From positions 44,231,762-44,295,761 of the forward strand of contig NC_053042.1 of assembly GCF_003473485.1 (NCBI RefSeq): a stretch of 64,000 nt of DNA, read 5' to 3'. Each line of letters begins with the position of its first letter. Position 1 is the stretch's first letter. Below are positions 1-10,299 of this stretch, piece by piece. This DNA is from Medicago truncatula (lineage: Eukaryota; Streptophyta; Magnoliopsida; Fabales; Fabaceae). The notes below the pieces were generated by a model. It was not told the DNA's origin. It did not search any database and saw nothing but the letters and a program-made list of their open reading frames with translations. Made by a program: the position numbers and the translations under genes.

Positions 1-43
1 ATCACCACAAAAGCTTTTCTGGTGTACTTCAAATTCTACTTCA

Positions 44-1087
44 ATGAAACAAGAGGTACCTTTAACCACTTTAGTTAATCAAATACCTGCAAAGTTCAAT
101 GATCATCATGATGACATGAAGAATATGAAAGCTATAAACCAATCCATTTCTGAATTCAATTCTATTTCCAATCCTAATGTCTTAGCCTCAGATATAAAAC
201 ATAGTTTTGTTCCTCTAAATCTTTTGGAAACTCTCCCGGCTTTAACCGTAGCTCCGATGTCTGATGAGCCTGCAGTATCTTTAGCTTCTTCTACTTGCGC
301 TACACCGAAATCTCCAAACTTGACTTTGTTTTTGCAGGAACCATCCATGCTATACTCATCAACTTCAAATATCAAAAGTAGTGAAATCATGTCAACATCT
401 TCAAATCCCACATATCCTATGTCTCAATTTGGCCTAACTCAGCATCATCAACAAAGTGCTTATGAATTTTATGATTCAAACAAAATGGACAGGAATATGA
501 TAACAAATCTACAATCCAAGTCTTTCAATGAGAATTGGTTGAGTGCCACAAAGACTCAACCTATGAAGTATGGTACAAGAGGGAAGCTTTTTAAAGGGGT
601 GAGGCAGAGACATTGGGGAAAATGGGTTGCTGAAATTAGGCTACCAAGAAACAGGACTAGGGTCTGGTTAGGGACATTTGAAACAGCTGAAGATGCTGCA
701 ATTGCATATGATACAGCAGCATATATACTAAGAGGAGAATGTGCTCAGTTAAATTTTCCAAATCTAAAGCATGTGATTCAAGCCAATTCATTGAATGGAA
801 CCACTGCTTCCCTTGTTGAGGCAAAACTGCAAGCAATATCACAAGGAGTTTCTTCTTCTCATAGAAAGCAAGGTGATTCATCAGCAAGGTTAAACAATAG
901 GCACATTGATGAGATTAAAAATGGAAAGGATGAAAGTATAAAGGAGTTGAAGGTTGTAGGTGACATAACTGAGAGAAGCAAAAGTACACAGAATGAGATA
1001 TGTGATGTCGAAACTGTTCAGTTAAGTAGAATGCCATCTTTAGATATGGATATCATTTGGAATGAACTTCTAGTTTCTGATTCATGA
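44..1087 (+). CDS. ERF062: AP2/ERF transcription factor, DREB A-6 (group I), ERF062-like
   Basis: Single-exon 347-residue DNA-binding transcription factor expected in the nucleus. One AP2 domain lies at about residues 180-242 ([11 protein letters not shown]-type core written here as [18 protein letters not shown], then the WLGTF and LNFPNL motifs). Val at AP2 position 14 and Leu rather than Asp at position 19 are the DREB A-6/RAP2.4-clade combination. The tail after the domain ([22 protein letters not shown]) and the C-terminal motif [15 protein letters not shown] match what I know of the ERF062 branch, so the call is to that branch rather than RAP2.4 itself. The N-terminal 180 residues are Ser/Asn-rich and disordered. 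The frame stays open upstream from position 44 to the window edge, so the true start, or an upstream exon, could lie outside; ATG at 44 is the first Met available. Confidence 0.88.
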   Translation: MKQEVPLTTLVNQIPAKFNDHHDDMKNMKAINQSISEFNSISNPNVLASDIKHSFVPLNLLETLPALTVAPMSDEPAVSLASSTCATPKSPNLTLFLQEPSMLYSSTSNIKSSEIMSTSSNPTYPMSQFGLTQHHQQSAYEFYDSNKMDRNMITNLQSKSFNENWLSATKTQPMKYGTRGKLFKGVRQRHWGKWVAEIRLPRNRTRVWLGTFETAEDAAIAYDTAAYILRGECAQLNFPNLKHVIQANSLNGTTASLVEAKLQAISQGVSSSHRKQGDSSARLNNRHIDEIKNGKDESIKELKVVGDITERSKSTQNEICDVETVQLSRMPSLDMDIIWNELLVSDS

Positions 1088-1680
1088 CCAAATTATTTCT
1101 TTTTTACTTTGAAAGTATACATGTGATAAAACCATTGTAGTGTCGAGACTTCATGGATGGCGTGCTCAATATCCAACACATGTCGGTGTCGGGCACCAAC
1201 ATAGATGTAGTTATATTCAATAACTTTCATTTTCTCATTATTACCATTGTGTACATGTTAGTGTTGTGTTCAATGTCTGTGTGTGGTTTCACCATACAAC
1301 CTTTTGTTTGGTTTACAATTGTTGTCTTCATTTGGACCATATCTCACAGTATACTGTACTGAATCAACATCAGATTAAGGTTTTCATTTTCATGTAATGA
1401 TCATCATATTGAAATTAGTATCCTTTTTAACTCCATTTATTCAGAAACTTACATAGATTTTGAATTTTTATATCATGATAAATTGTTCAGAGATTATGTT
1501 GCACCTGAGTTTTATATTTTAGACCCAAAAACTGGTCTTTTGTTCAGAGATTATCTTGATAATTATACAGGGGCTATTTGAGATATTACCCTAAATATAA
1601 TAAATCAAACATACGTTAATTGTAAAATTTATCTACACTCCTAAGTTGGAATTGCCATATAATTATCAAGATTAACATTT
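1088..1680. other. 3' flank of the ERF gene, no gene seen
   Basis: AT-rich sequence. A 69-codon open frame at 1153-1362 has no recognisable domain and is not supported as a gene. The stretch near 1138-1200 contains GTGTCG/TGTCGGTGTCGG-like words that recur near 60917 and may belong to a dispersed repeat. Confidence 0.4.
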
Positions 1681-1850
1681 TTTTAAACTCGGTATCCGAT
1701 TCAAGAACAGATTAATCCGACGAGACCAATCTCATTGCCGCCTTGCAGGGCCCCATTTAAAGCCAGGACAAAGGTCTATATGGACTTGCCCATCGAAATT
1801 GACACCAAGGGGAATCAAACCTGAGACCTTGAACATGTTAATGAGAAACT
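1681..1850 (-). repeat. Unclassified dispersed repeat with a B-box-like motif
   Basis: A block of clearly higher GC than its flanks. On the minus strand it reads GGTTTGATTCC, close to a pol III B box (GGTTCRANNCC), followed by unique-looking sequence. No A box or poly-A tail was found, so this could be a fragment of a tRNA-derived SINE or a chance resemblance. Confidence 0.35.
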
Positions 1851-2640
1851 GTTGTTTGTTTTTTAGAAATGAGAAACAACATAGAAAACATCATATATTA
1901 TAATCGTTGAAATGTTTCACAGTTAAATAGACAAGAAATACACAATCACTATGGCTAGAGAAATCAAAACAGTGTTATATCGGTCATTATAAACTTACAG
2001 AGGTAAAGACAACATAAGAAAAAGACTCCATGTACATTTTAGTACCTATTTTCAATCAATGAGAAATAACAAGCAAACAACATGTATATGAGGACAAAGT
2101 CTTATTCCTTTAAGTTTGGCACCAATATCCTCAATCAACTAGGTACTAAATCAAAACAAGTTAGTTCATGCTAGCACCAATCTCCTCAATCAATTCAACA
2201 CCTTTCTCCTTTAGCACCTTTCTTGTAAATTACCATCTTATAACAAAAACCTTTCTCCTTTAACACCAATCTCCTCAATCATCATATAACATAATGAATT
2301 GTTCAGGGATTATGTTGTACCTGTTTTTTTTTCTTATAGACCCGAAAAATGGCTTTTTAGCAGCAGTTCGCCATCAATCAGAAATACTCTTGTGTCATTC
2401 ACTATCAATGAATAAGTCTCCAACAAGAAATTGTGTTTATAATATTCACAAAGAGAATAAGATTACACTACAAATCTTCCTCTAACCGCTTATCACATCA
2501 ATGATCAGACAGAAATAGCACATCTGCCTATACAAATTTTAAAACAGACTTCAGCTCATAAATTGCATTCAATATAGATCTTTAAAATATACAACCTACA
2601 ATTCATAACGACAAAGTACCATACATCAAAGACCAAATAC
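1851..2640. other. Intergenic AT-rich stretch
   Basis: No gene, RNA gene or complete element recognised. Short phrases recur within it (cacctttctcctttarcacc around 2200 and 2250), suggesting small local duplications. Confidence 0.4.
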
Positions 2641-2649
2641 AGAGGTAAC

Positions 2650-3350
2650 TGTTTTTTTTTTTTTTTTTTTTAAGCAAAGAAATATAATAGATAAAAAAAG
2701 ATAGTACAAAAGCTGGGGGACATAGACCTAACCCAGCAACCACAAATCAACCCTAAAAAGGGTAATACATCGATGATTAACAAAAGTGGTATAAGATAAA
2801 CAACCGGACGAAAATCCAGTGATAAACCAAAATGCGTCGCGGATATACACACACCAAAGCACAAACCAGCAAGCCCAACGCGGAGCCCAAGACCAATTTG
2901 CAAAAAAAGTTGATGTGTACAAAGTCGCAATCATTGATAGAACCGTAAATCGAACCAGAAACAAGCCTTACAAAATCAAACTCATTTTTTTTAAGTATGG
3001 TGTATGAATCTACCGCCAACATGGAGAATATCACGAACCATAAGCCCCTAAAAAATACAGCAAGCATCAACAGCCCTTTCGAGCCTTACGAACCCCCCAC
3101 ACAAAACATACCATATCTGAAAAACAGAAACCGGCACGACGACGACTAGGTTTTGAAGCAGAACCTAAGGATCTTTTTATTTACTTTTATGTATGGTGTA
3201 TGAACCAATTGCCAACACAAATAGATTCACGAACCAACAGCCCTGCAACAGATACAACGAGCATTAATAGCCCTTTCGAGCCTATCGAACCCCACATGAA
3301 GCAAACCAGAACTGAACAAACAAAATACACTAAAACAGAATATACATTTC
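2650..3350 (-). mobile_element. LINE (L1-type) 3' end with poly-A, reverse strand
   Basis: Read on the minus strand this ends in a run of about 20 A (plus-strand T run 2652-2672), preceded by a phrase resembling the 3' UTR of legume L1 LINEs (ATGTCCCCCAGCTTTTGTAC and an AT-rich tail). Upstream are open but featureless frames typical of LINE 3' UTRs. Inside is a diverged direct duplication of about 190 bp: the block near 2990-3110 (agtatggtgtatgaatc ... agccctttcgagcc) recurs near 3190-3310. No reverse-transcriptase motif was seen, so the insertion is 5'-truncated. Confidence 0.6.
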
Positions 3351-3671
3351 AATAGCTCACATCCTTCGGTAGTTTTACCTCATTCACCTTGTTCAAGGAT
3401 GTCTCACCACTTACAAGAAATGGACTGTCAGCACAATTCCTAACCGGGCAATAATGAATTTTAAAACAAAACATTCACAGAAAGAAGTTGAATATTTAAA
3501 TAAAACCGGTAGAGCAAGACAAATGCTTCTTCGTCATATATTTGATAATGTATATAAACTGGGAAACTGCCAGCCAATTTGCAAACATATAACTTGATAA
3601 AGTTTAACTTCCTAAGAACTAGACTCATAAATCTCATGAATGAAAACTTTAGACATAGGCTGCAAAAACAA

Positions 3672-4275
3672 TTAATTGTTTATTCCTCCAATCGGATGAA
3701 GGTTTTTCACATAATTCGGCGCATCAATATCCCAACAAATTTTTTTAAGTGAACTATAACTCACACGTTGAATGACTTTGTAGTCATCTCTAACATAGTC
3801 ATAGCGAAATCCATGAAGATGAGGGAAGGCCAAAACCTCAGGTGAAAGATGAGCAACACAAGAGGGAATGAATGACCTTAATCTCCTTCGTAGCAGGATT
3901 CCATAATCCAACAGTTAAATGCTTATCATTGTCATAAATACAAAGTACGAATAAGAGTACTTTGAATATGAAATGGAGGTGGTAAATCCAATTTCTCTTT
4001 AATCTCAAAGCAGCTATCATCAGAATCAGAAAGTAAAATACAAATTGCAATGATATTCGTAAGCGCTTAGAAGGAGACACGCGTCATTTTCATCGTAGAG
4101 TGAATGAGATTTGGAAATGATATTGTTGCGGTACATGTTCATGAAATTAGGGTTTTCGAATAAAAGAGTCCATGATTTGTGAACACAAGAAAATCGCTTA
4201 AGTTTAAAGAGAATAGACAAGGAAATGTCATGGGGTATATAAGTTATTACTCACCTTCTCAAATGTTGGAGCCAT
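3672..4275 (-). pseudogene. F-box protein pseudogene (Medicago F-box/FBA type)
   Basis: Reading from an ATG at 4275 gives MAPTFEKVSN, then a frameshift, then the F-box-like IPHDISLSILFKL-KRFSCVHKSW, followed by LLFENPNFMNMYRNN. The typical legume phrase is longer between FKL and KRF, so four or so residues of the F-box helix are missing. Two more frame changes follow. One segment keeps GLWNPATKEIKVI and the next keeps HGFRYDYVRDDYKVI, both hallmarks of the F-box-associated region. The whole remnant could code only about 200 residues against the usual 350-400. Intact relatives recruit substrates to SCF ubiquitin ligases; this copy should not. Confidence 0.8.
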
Positions 4276-4442
4276 GGAAGGAGTTCTGCAAGGTGACGCG
4301 AATGGTGTCTCTGCAATGCAAAGTAGTGTAAAACAATTTTATTTTTTTTCGCTTTTGGAGTTTTTTTTTTTTTTTTTTTTTTTTCATTCTTTATTATTAT
4401 TATTATTATTTTCTTCGATGATTTAATTACTGCTTTTATTTT

Positions 4443-5257
4443 GAGTTTTTCTACTTGCACCCTAGTTAATCATGGTTGCACCCCAAAATGACAATATTAC
4501 CCTTTCATAAAATTTGATTTTCAAAAAGCATATTCCTTCTTTCTTGGTTACATCCCAAAACCCCTCTTCCAAAACCATAATTCTCCAATCGATCGATTGT
4601 GTTCTGCGAAGATTTTCAAAACCATACTTTCTCACGTCCATTCAGGATTTCAAAGAAAATTCGAAGCAAATCAGGTTAGCAAGTGTTGTTCTTCAATCGA
4701 TTGTGTTTTCCTTGTTCTGTAAACTCAGTTTAAGTAGGTTCATGTAAACTCAGTTTAAGTAGGTTCATGTAAACTTAGTTTAAGTAGGTTCATATAAACT
4801 CAATTTAAGTAGGTTCATGTAAACTTAATTTAAGTAGGTTCATGTAAACTCAGTTTAAGTAGGTTCATGTAAACTAAGTTTACATGAACCTACTTAAACT
4901 GAATTTAAGTTAACCTTACGAATGTAAATTAAAACCGTAATCGTACAGTGCATCAGTGCAGTTGAAGGAAAAAAATTGAAACTTGCAAATAGAAGAAGAA
5001 ATTCAATTACTTATATCCAATTGAGTATGGATGAAAAATATTTTGATTCACTCTTTAATTTTCATGGAGATTGATATTGAACATCAAATTGTTTGCTCGT
5101 GATCGCTTGTGGGGTGAAAGAGGGTGAAACTCAGTGACAATGAATAAAATTAGGGTTTTAAGAAAATTTATATAAAAGGGCAATTTTGGTATTATAAAAA
5201 ACTTTTAAGAAAATTTGGGTGTAACCAAAAAAACATGGGGTGTAAATAGAAAAACTC
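4443..5257. mobile_element. Non-autonomous MULE-type element, 815 bp, perfect 9-bp TSD
   Basis: Terminal inverted repeats start GAGTTTTTCTAYTTRCACCC at both ends (left from 4443, right ending at 5257). Both are flanked by the identical 9-bp direct repeat TTTTATTTT (4434-4442 and 5258-5266), the target-site duplication size of Mutator-like elements. Inside there is no transposase. There is a 25-bp tandem array (separate entry) and a 77-codon open frame at 4514-4747 without recognisable features. The exact TSD suggests a fairly recent insertion. Confidence 0.8.
4719..4907. repeat. 25-bp minisatellite ending in an inverted copy
   Basis: About six direct copies of a 25-bp unit (consensus TGTAAACTCAGTTTAAGTAG plus GTTCA) run from 4719 to about 4868. 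They are followed at about 4870-4907 by the same unit in reverse complement (TTTACATGAACCTACTTAAA), so the array closes as a hairpin. It lies wholly inside the MULE-type element. Confidence 0.85.
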
Positions 5258-5454
5258 TTTTATTTTTCACTTGTGAAATTTATCCGCATTTTAAAATCAT
5301 TCTTTTTGATTTTATTTTTAGATTTTTGAACTTAAAAATGATGATATATCATAGTTGAAATGAAGTTTTAAAATGATTTTCTTATGATTTCATAGTTGTT
5401 GATTATTCAACATCATTAAGATTATTTTTAAGGATGATAATTTTTTTTTTTTTT

Positions 5455-6130
5455 TTATGCTAGGAAAATAGATATTATCTCTTTGGATAAGGTGAAAGAG
5501 GGATTGTGGGTTTAAAGAATTAGATAGTTTAATTTGGTGTTGGAGGTTGCAAGTTGAACAATCGAGTTTTTGGAGTTAGTAACTAGGTATGGGGTGGAGG
5601 AGGGTAGGGTAGAGTGAACGAGGGAGGAAGAACAAGTTCCAAGTATGATGGAAGAATATCTTCGCCAATCGTAGATGTTTAGGATTGGGAGGTGGGATGC
5701 TGGTTTGAAGCGAGTTTGGTGAGGGTGGTGGGAGATGGGACCAAGACGTTATTTTGGTCAGATTAGTGGTTAGAGGGAGGAGTTATGTGTGGCAGGTTTA
5801 GACGATTGTATGACTTATCAGAGAACTAGTTTGTGACGATGATATATTGAGATGTGTACATTAGGATGGGGGTGATGGCGATCCAGGCAAAGGGTACTTG
5901 GTCTGAGGAACTCATCATTTTCTTTCTTTTGTGGTGTCGAATAATACGTCGATACACTATGACATTGTTTTGAACAAAACGACGCCTTTGAAGGTCTCAT
6001 TGCTGATGTGGGGGCTTCTTTTAAATCGTCTTCAAACGAAGGAAAAACTGATCCATCGTGGAGTTATTCCACATGCTCGAGTGGTTGCGATCTTGACGAA
6101 ATTGAGGACCACCTATTTGCTTGTTAAAAC
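5455..6130 (+). mobile_element. Decayed LINE-1 ORF2 C-terminal (zf-RVT region) fragment
   Basis: The plus strand reads, across several frames and stops, like the post-RT part of a plant L1 ORF2. CSLGWG-like text near 5850-5870 is followed by an open piece (5931-6191) with TTPLKVSLLMWGLLLNRLQT and KEKLIHRGVI, matching the PLKV-W-LLRNRLPTKDNL signature before the zinc-binding zf-RVT domain. Multiple in-frame stops make it non-functional. Confidence 0.6.
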
Positions 6131-6191
6131 TAAACTTATGACAAATATATATCTTAACAATAGTTATATATGTTTATCATGCAAAAATTAA

Positions 6192-8103
6192 GAGAGACAG
6201 ACTTCTAATACAAAATGGAAATTGTATCTGTCTTAAAAGCAATTAAACAAAAGTAGACTAATTAAATAAATATTCATTTTTTAAGCGGCAAAACATAATT
6301 GGCTCCTTCTTTCTCTTATCTGAAACACCTCAACTCTTCAATTAGAAAAAAAAAATTGAAAATTATATTGTCTATCATTACAAAAATGAAGTTGACGAAT
6401 TGGAACTGTCAAGAAAAAAATAATAGTTGTAAACAAGTTTTACGAGTTTTCTAAAAAAAACTAAACAAGCTTTGAATGTCAAACAAATAACAAAAGAAGA
6501 AGAAAAATACGTTGCTAGTGGGATTCGAATCACGGGTGGAAAATGGAGGCGCATAAGTTTATCTAAAGTTCAATTTATTGACTTCTAACTTTTACGTTTT
6601 ACTTCTTTAATATTAAGTCACTTTTTTTTTTGGTCAGGAGTCACTTCTTTTTATTAGGAGCTTAAAATGAAATGTGTTTGGTCCAACTTCTTCTTTAAAG
6701 AAGAAGAGAAGTTAAAATTAAGTCAGTCCAAACACTACCTAAAATAATCAAATAAGCATATTTTTTTTTGAAACACTATCCATTTTAACTTATAGATAAA
6801 AATAATTTCAAACACTATCCATTTCAGCTTTTTTGAAATTATTTTTTCTTTTAAAAAATACTCTCAATTTTAAATACAAATAACACATGTAACAAATAGA
6901 TAAAAATAAATTTATATATGTGACTCTTTTTTTTTTTTTTATCATTTAAAAAATGTAACAAATTAGATGAGTATATTTATATTTATTATCTGTCCTTGTT
7001 CTTTTGACTTGATAACGAGAAGCTAGCATTTGCTATCTTGAAAAACGCGCATATGCGAGTCTTTACACCGCAGTCCCAAACATAGCTCAAGTCTTCTTCA
7101 ATTTACAGTTTGAAATTTCCCAATGAACTATAGGTACTGTAGGATTTGGAAGAAGAAACTAATTTGTTTTTGGTTTTTCACTATCTAGTGGTTCACAATA
7201 ATTTTACTAAAAAAAACATTTTTTATTATCTTTACCGTGTTTGACTGTTTGTTCAAGTATTTTTTTTTCCCAAAAAGATCAACATTTTAAAAAAATATTT
7301 GAAATCTGAATAATGAAAAGCTTCTTTGAGCCGTTGCTGAGAAATAACTTAGTTATAATGAATGTGGTAAATAATGTTGCAGATTTATATTCAGAAAATT
7401 GATAATTGCTTTAAAAAGCAAGAAAGAAATTAGTGATCTTCTAATCCTCTTGTTCAGTAACCTTCCCTTGAAAGTTCCAGCATTCTCAATTCTGTTTCTA
7501 CAAGAGTTTCTTTAGCCAATTTATTCAGTATTTAACAAAACATTTTTGGTTATACAACATGCAATATATGGCACATAGTAGTCATTATCCCCAAACAGTT
7601 GTTCACTATAAAGGAATTCATGGTTTAGTTTGAATCAGTTAAGACAGATAAATTAATTGATTCAAAGATTAAACAACACCCAAATCACTGTTGGAGGTTC
7701 TCTAATCTAACATTCCTTTCATTTAGATGGAGGAGAAGGCAGTTATAACAGATCATTCAATTTTACTTTCTATAAAAAATGTATGACTAAATATATATTT
7801 ACTTTTTCATTATCCTAAATATATATTTAAACAACTTTTTCTATAATAAAGATCGTTGTTGGTATCATTAAAAACAAGATTTTAGATTATATATTTTTTG
7901 CTATATTGTTGGTGTTATTGAAAATAAATAATCATGATTAGTTTAATTTGTTATAACTTAAAAGCAACAAATATTTATATTTTTTGTTTTAATAAAAATT
8001 AAAATTTCATAAAATAAAATAGTTAATAATTTTTAAACGTTAGTGTAGAAAAAAGAGGGACAAATCATACAATTCAAAGCGAACAAATCATAATAATGCC
8101 AAG
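6192..8103. other. Long AT-rich intergenic stretch
   Basis: No coding sequence supported. At about 6665-6745 a short fold-back is visible (GTGTTTGGTCCAACTTCTTC against its complement ending GTCCAAACACTACC), probably a small MITE. The rest is AT-rich with poly-T runs near 6620, 6765 and 6930. Confidence 0.4.
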
Positions 8104-8105
8104 TA

Positions 8106-8386
8106 GTCCCTCCATCCCAAATTGTATGACGTTTTGAGCATTTCACACATATTAAGAAATGTAATTAATATTGTGTGGGAAAGAGATATTATGAGTTGTT
8201 TTATAAAATTGTCCTCAATAAATTATATGGGAAAGATAAATGAAGGAATTGAAAGAAGAGAGGGTAATAAATAGTTAAAGATACAATAGGAAAAATAACA
8301 TTAATTTTTCATTGGTATTGTAAAGCGACATACAATTTAGGACAAATATTTTTTCTAAAGTGACATATATTTTGGGACGGAAGGAG
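8106..8386. mobile_element. Stowaway-type MITE (Tc1/mariner), TA TSD
   Basis: A 281-bp element beginning GTCCCTCCATCCCA and ending TGGGACGGAAGGAG, which are inverted copies of the CTCCCTCCGTCCCA Stowaway terminus. It is flanked by the dinucleotide TA (8104-8105 and 8387-8388). There is no coding capacity. Confidence 0.85.
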
Positions 8387-8560
8387 TATTACTTACCGAA
8401 GCACGCATGTGAGAGCTGGAGTCATGTGTTATTCATTGCCGCTGCAAATGTCAGACTCGTATACTTCTTCATACCCATGAAAAAGAAATTCCGGTCTATA
8501 TAGCCTAAAAAATTAAACATAGGCCATAAATAAAAATATATTTTAACATAAATGCCATAA

Positions 8561-8695
8561 ATGTTTCTTTTTTCTTTTTTGTTTTTCACACTCAGCACTG
8601 ACTCGTCGGTGTTGGCGTGCATTGTCAAATGTGGCAAATATACACAGTGCATCGCCAACCAAGATTGTGCGGCTTCCCCAAGCTTTTTTGCATAG
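8561..8695 (+). CDS. Possible 44-residue secreted Cys-rich peptide
   Basis: ATG at 8561 opens a 44-codon frame ending TAG at 8693-8695. Residues 1-19 are a Phe/Leu-rich stretch ending SVLA, compatible with a signal peptide. The remaining 25 residues carry four cysteines in the pattern C-x3-C-x5-C-x5-C (CIVKC, TQC, NQDC). Legume genomes hold large families of small secreted Cys-rich peptides, but the spacing here does not match the nodule-specific NCR pattern I know, and the signal region comes from a T-rich tract that could arise by chance. No intron was needed. Treat it as a candidate only. Confidence 0.25.
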   Translation: MFLFSFLFFTLSTDSSVLACIVKCGKYTQCIANQDCAASPSFFA

Positions 8696-8844
8696 ATAGT
8701 TTACTCAGATAGTAAGAAAGTTTAAAATAGGGTCGATTTTCTTTGTTACTTTTGTTGAAGATTTTGAAGAATTATTTTAAGAGAGCAAAAATCTATTTCA
8801 GAACATGTAGATATAAATTCTTTTTAGTAGAACATAATTTTCGA

Positions 8845-8847
<3 letters not shown>

Positions 8848-8896
<49 letters not shown>
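8848..8896. repeat. (TA)n microsatellite
   Basis: About 24 uninterrupted TA dinucleotides. No gene is affected. Confidence 0.95.
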
Positions 8897-8899
<3 letters not shown>

Positions 8900-9301
8900 A
8901 TTATTAATTAAAGTTTGAATCCTTGTTCCAGAGTCCTGCCAACGCCACTGAAAATATGTGTAAACACTATCGGAAATTGTCTAGTGATTTTTGAATTTAA
9001 TGTGTCCAATAGAAGTAAAATCACCCCAAACTCGAAGGCAACGCAAATCATTCTCATGACAACTATGGCATTGTATTTTTTTTTTTTGAAGGAACAACTA
9101 TGGCATTGTTGTTACGCATAAGCAATATGAATGAGCCTGTCATTTAATCATGTTCAACAAATCATGTACAGTGTATGTTTCATGAGTTTTACAAACCAAG
9201 CAAAACTGTAAAAAAAAATCTTAATTAACATCACAAAATAATATACTCATACATACTCAAAACATGAACTTATAACAGTTTCTGTAACCATTCTTCGATG
9301 C

Positions 9302-10221
9302 TCAAATCTGTAGTATCCCATAAAAAGTTACCACAAGAGTAATATAAACTATCTGTGCAAAATTTACAACTCCCTTTGAAAATTGTGTGCTCTTTGTTGA
9401 AGGAGACTCGGGAAGTGTAGCAGTCCTTTGATCTGATCCAGCTACTGCTTTCGGTGCTAGATTTGGCGAAATGGATTTGCCGTCATCTTCTACATGAACA
9501 TGAAGTTTCATCCCACCAAGGCAATACAGTTTGTTTCCACATACAAAATACCTGTCTCCGGCTCTTGTCAATGGCACCGTCGTGTTTCCATTTCCGTAAT
9601 TTGCCAACACTTTTGTTGTGTTGCATGTGTCAAAGTTTTGTTTCGTAACCTCATCGACGCTGTATGTCGATGAATATTGAAAAACTGAAAAAAATTCGAA
9701 AACATTCCCAAACAATTGTAAAAGTTGTTCTGTAAATGCATACAATTTGTTCTATCATAAATCTTGTTATCAAAAGCTATAAACTATAATCAACTTGACA
9801 TTTCAAGTTTCATTATCTATTAAATTTGAACCCCTCTCAAAAGAAAATACACATATAGATACATAATATGATTTAATTTATCCACATATGGTCACAAAGA
9901 GAATGATTGATTTTTGATATGTTATGGAAGAAAGATAGCAAGGTTCATATATAAAAAATAATTCAATTTATGTGAATTGGAACTTGAAGAACATGTAAGT
10001 ATATATGTATGATTTCAATAGCTTATAGAAAATTAATTATTGAATGAAAGATGAAAGTACTTACGAAGAGCATCACCTATCTTGAAATTCTTATCAGCAA
10101 CCCATGTTTCTAGATTAGAGCTAATGTCCCAGCCAGAGTTATCTCCCACAATGTAGGTAGTTGCTGAACATGTGATAGTTGCCAAAGAAAACAGAAGAGA
10201 AAGAAGAAGCAACTTTTCCAT
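9302..10221 (-). CDS. Phytocyanin / early nodulin-like protein, copper ligands lost
   Basis: Two exons on the minus strand, 10065-10221 and 9302-9684, joined through a GTAAGT donor and TTTTTTTCAG acceptor; 540 nt, 179 residues. An N-terminal signal peptide (MEKLLLLSLLFSLATITCSA) is followed by a plastocyanin-like domain (TTYIVGDNSGWDI, then ALLFQYSSTYSVDEV, FDTCN, YFVCGNKLYCLGGMKL). A Ser/Pro/Thr linker follows, then a hydrophobic tail (IVYITLVVTFYGILQI) of the kind that directs a GPI anchor. In copper-binding phytocyanins the ligands are His, Cys, His and Met/Gln. Here the Cys and Met remain but both His positions are Tyr (STY for STH, LYC for GHC). So this is probably an ENODL-type cell-surface arabinogalactan protein without a blue copper site. 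A TATATAAG motif (plus strand 10292-10299 complement) sits about 75 bp upstream of the ATG. Confidence 0.9.
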
Positions 10222-10299
10222 GCTGTGAAAGAAATGAGCTAACTGATTATGGGAACTATAAATTAATTAGGTGCATCATGCATGTGTCCAACTTATATA

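Noticed and set aside
1153-1362. 69-codon frame after the ERF gene
   Set aside because: Hydrophobic, repeat-like text, no domain or start context.
2670-3070. Several 62-97-codon frames on both strands
   Set aside because: They lie in what reads as the 3' UTR of a LINE and share no recognised domain.
6665-6745. Small fold-back resembling a MITE
   Set aside because: Inverted arms are visible but no target duplication was found, so it was only mentioned within the intergenic entry.
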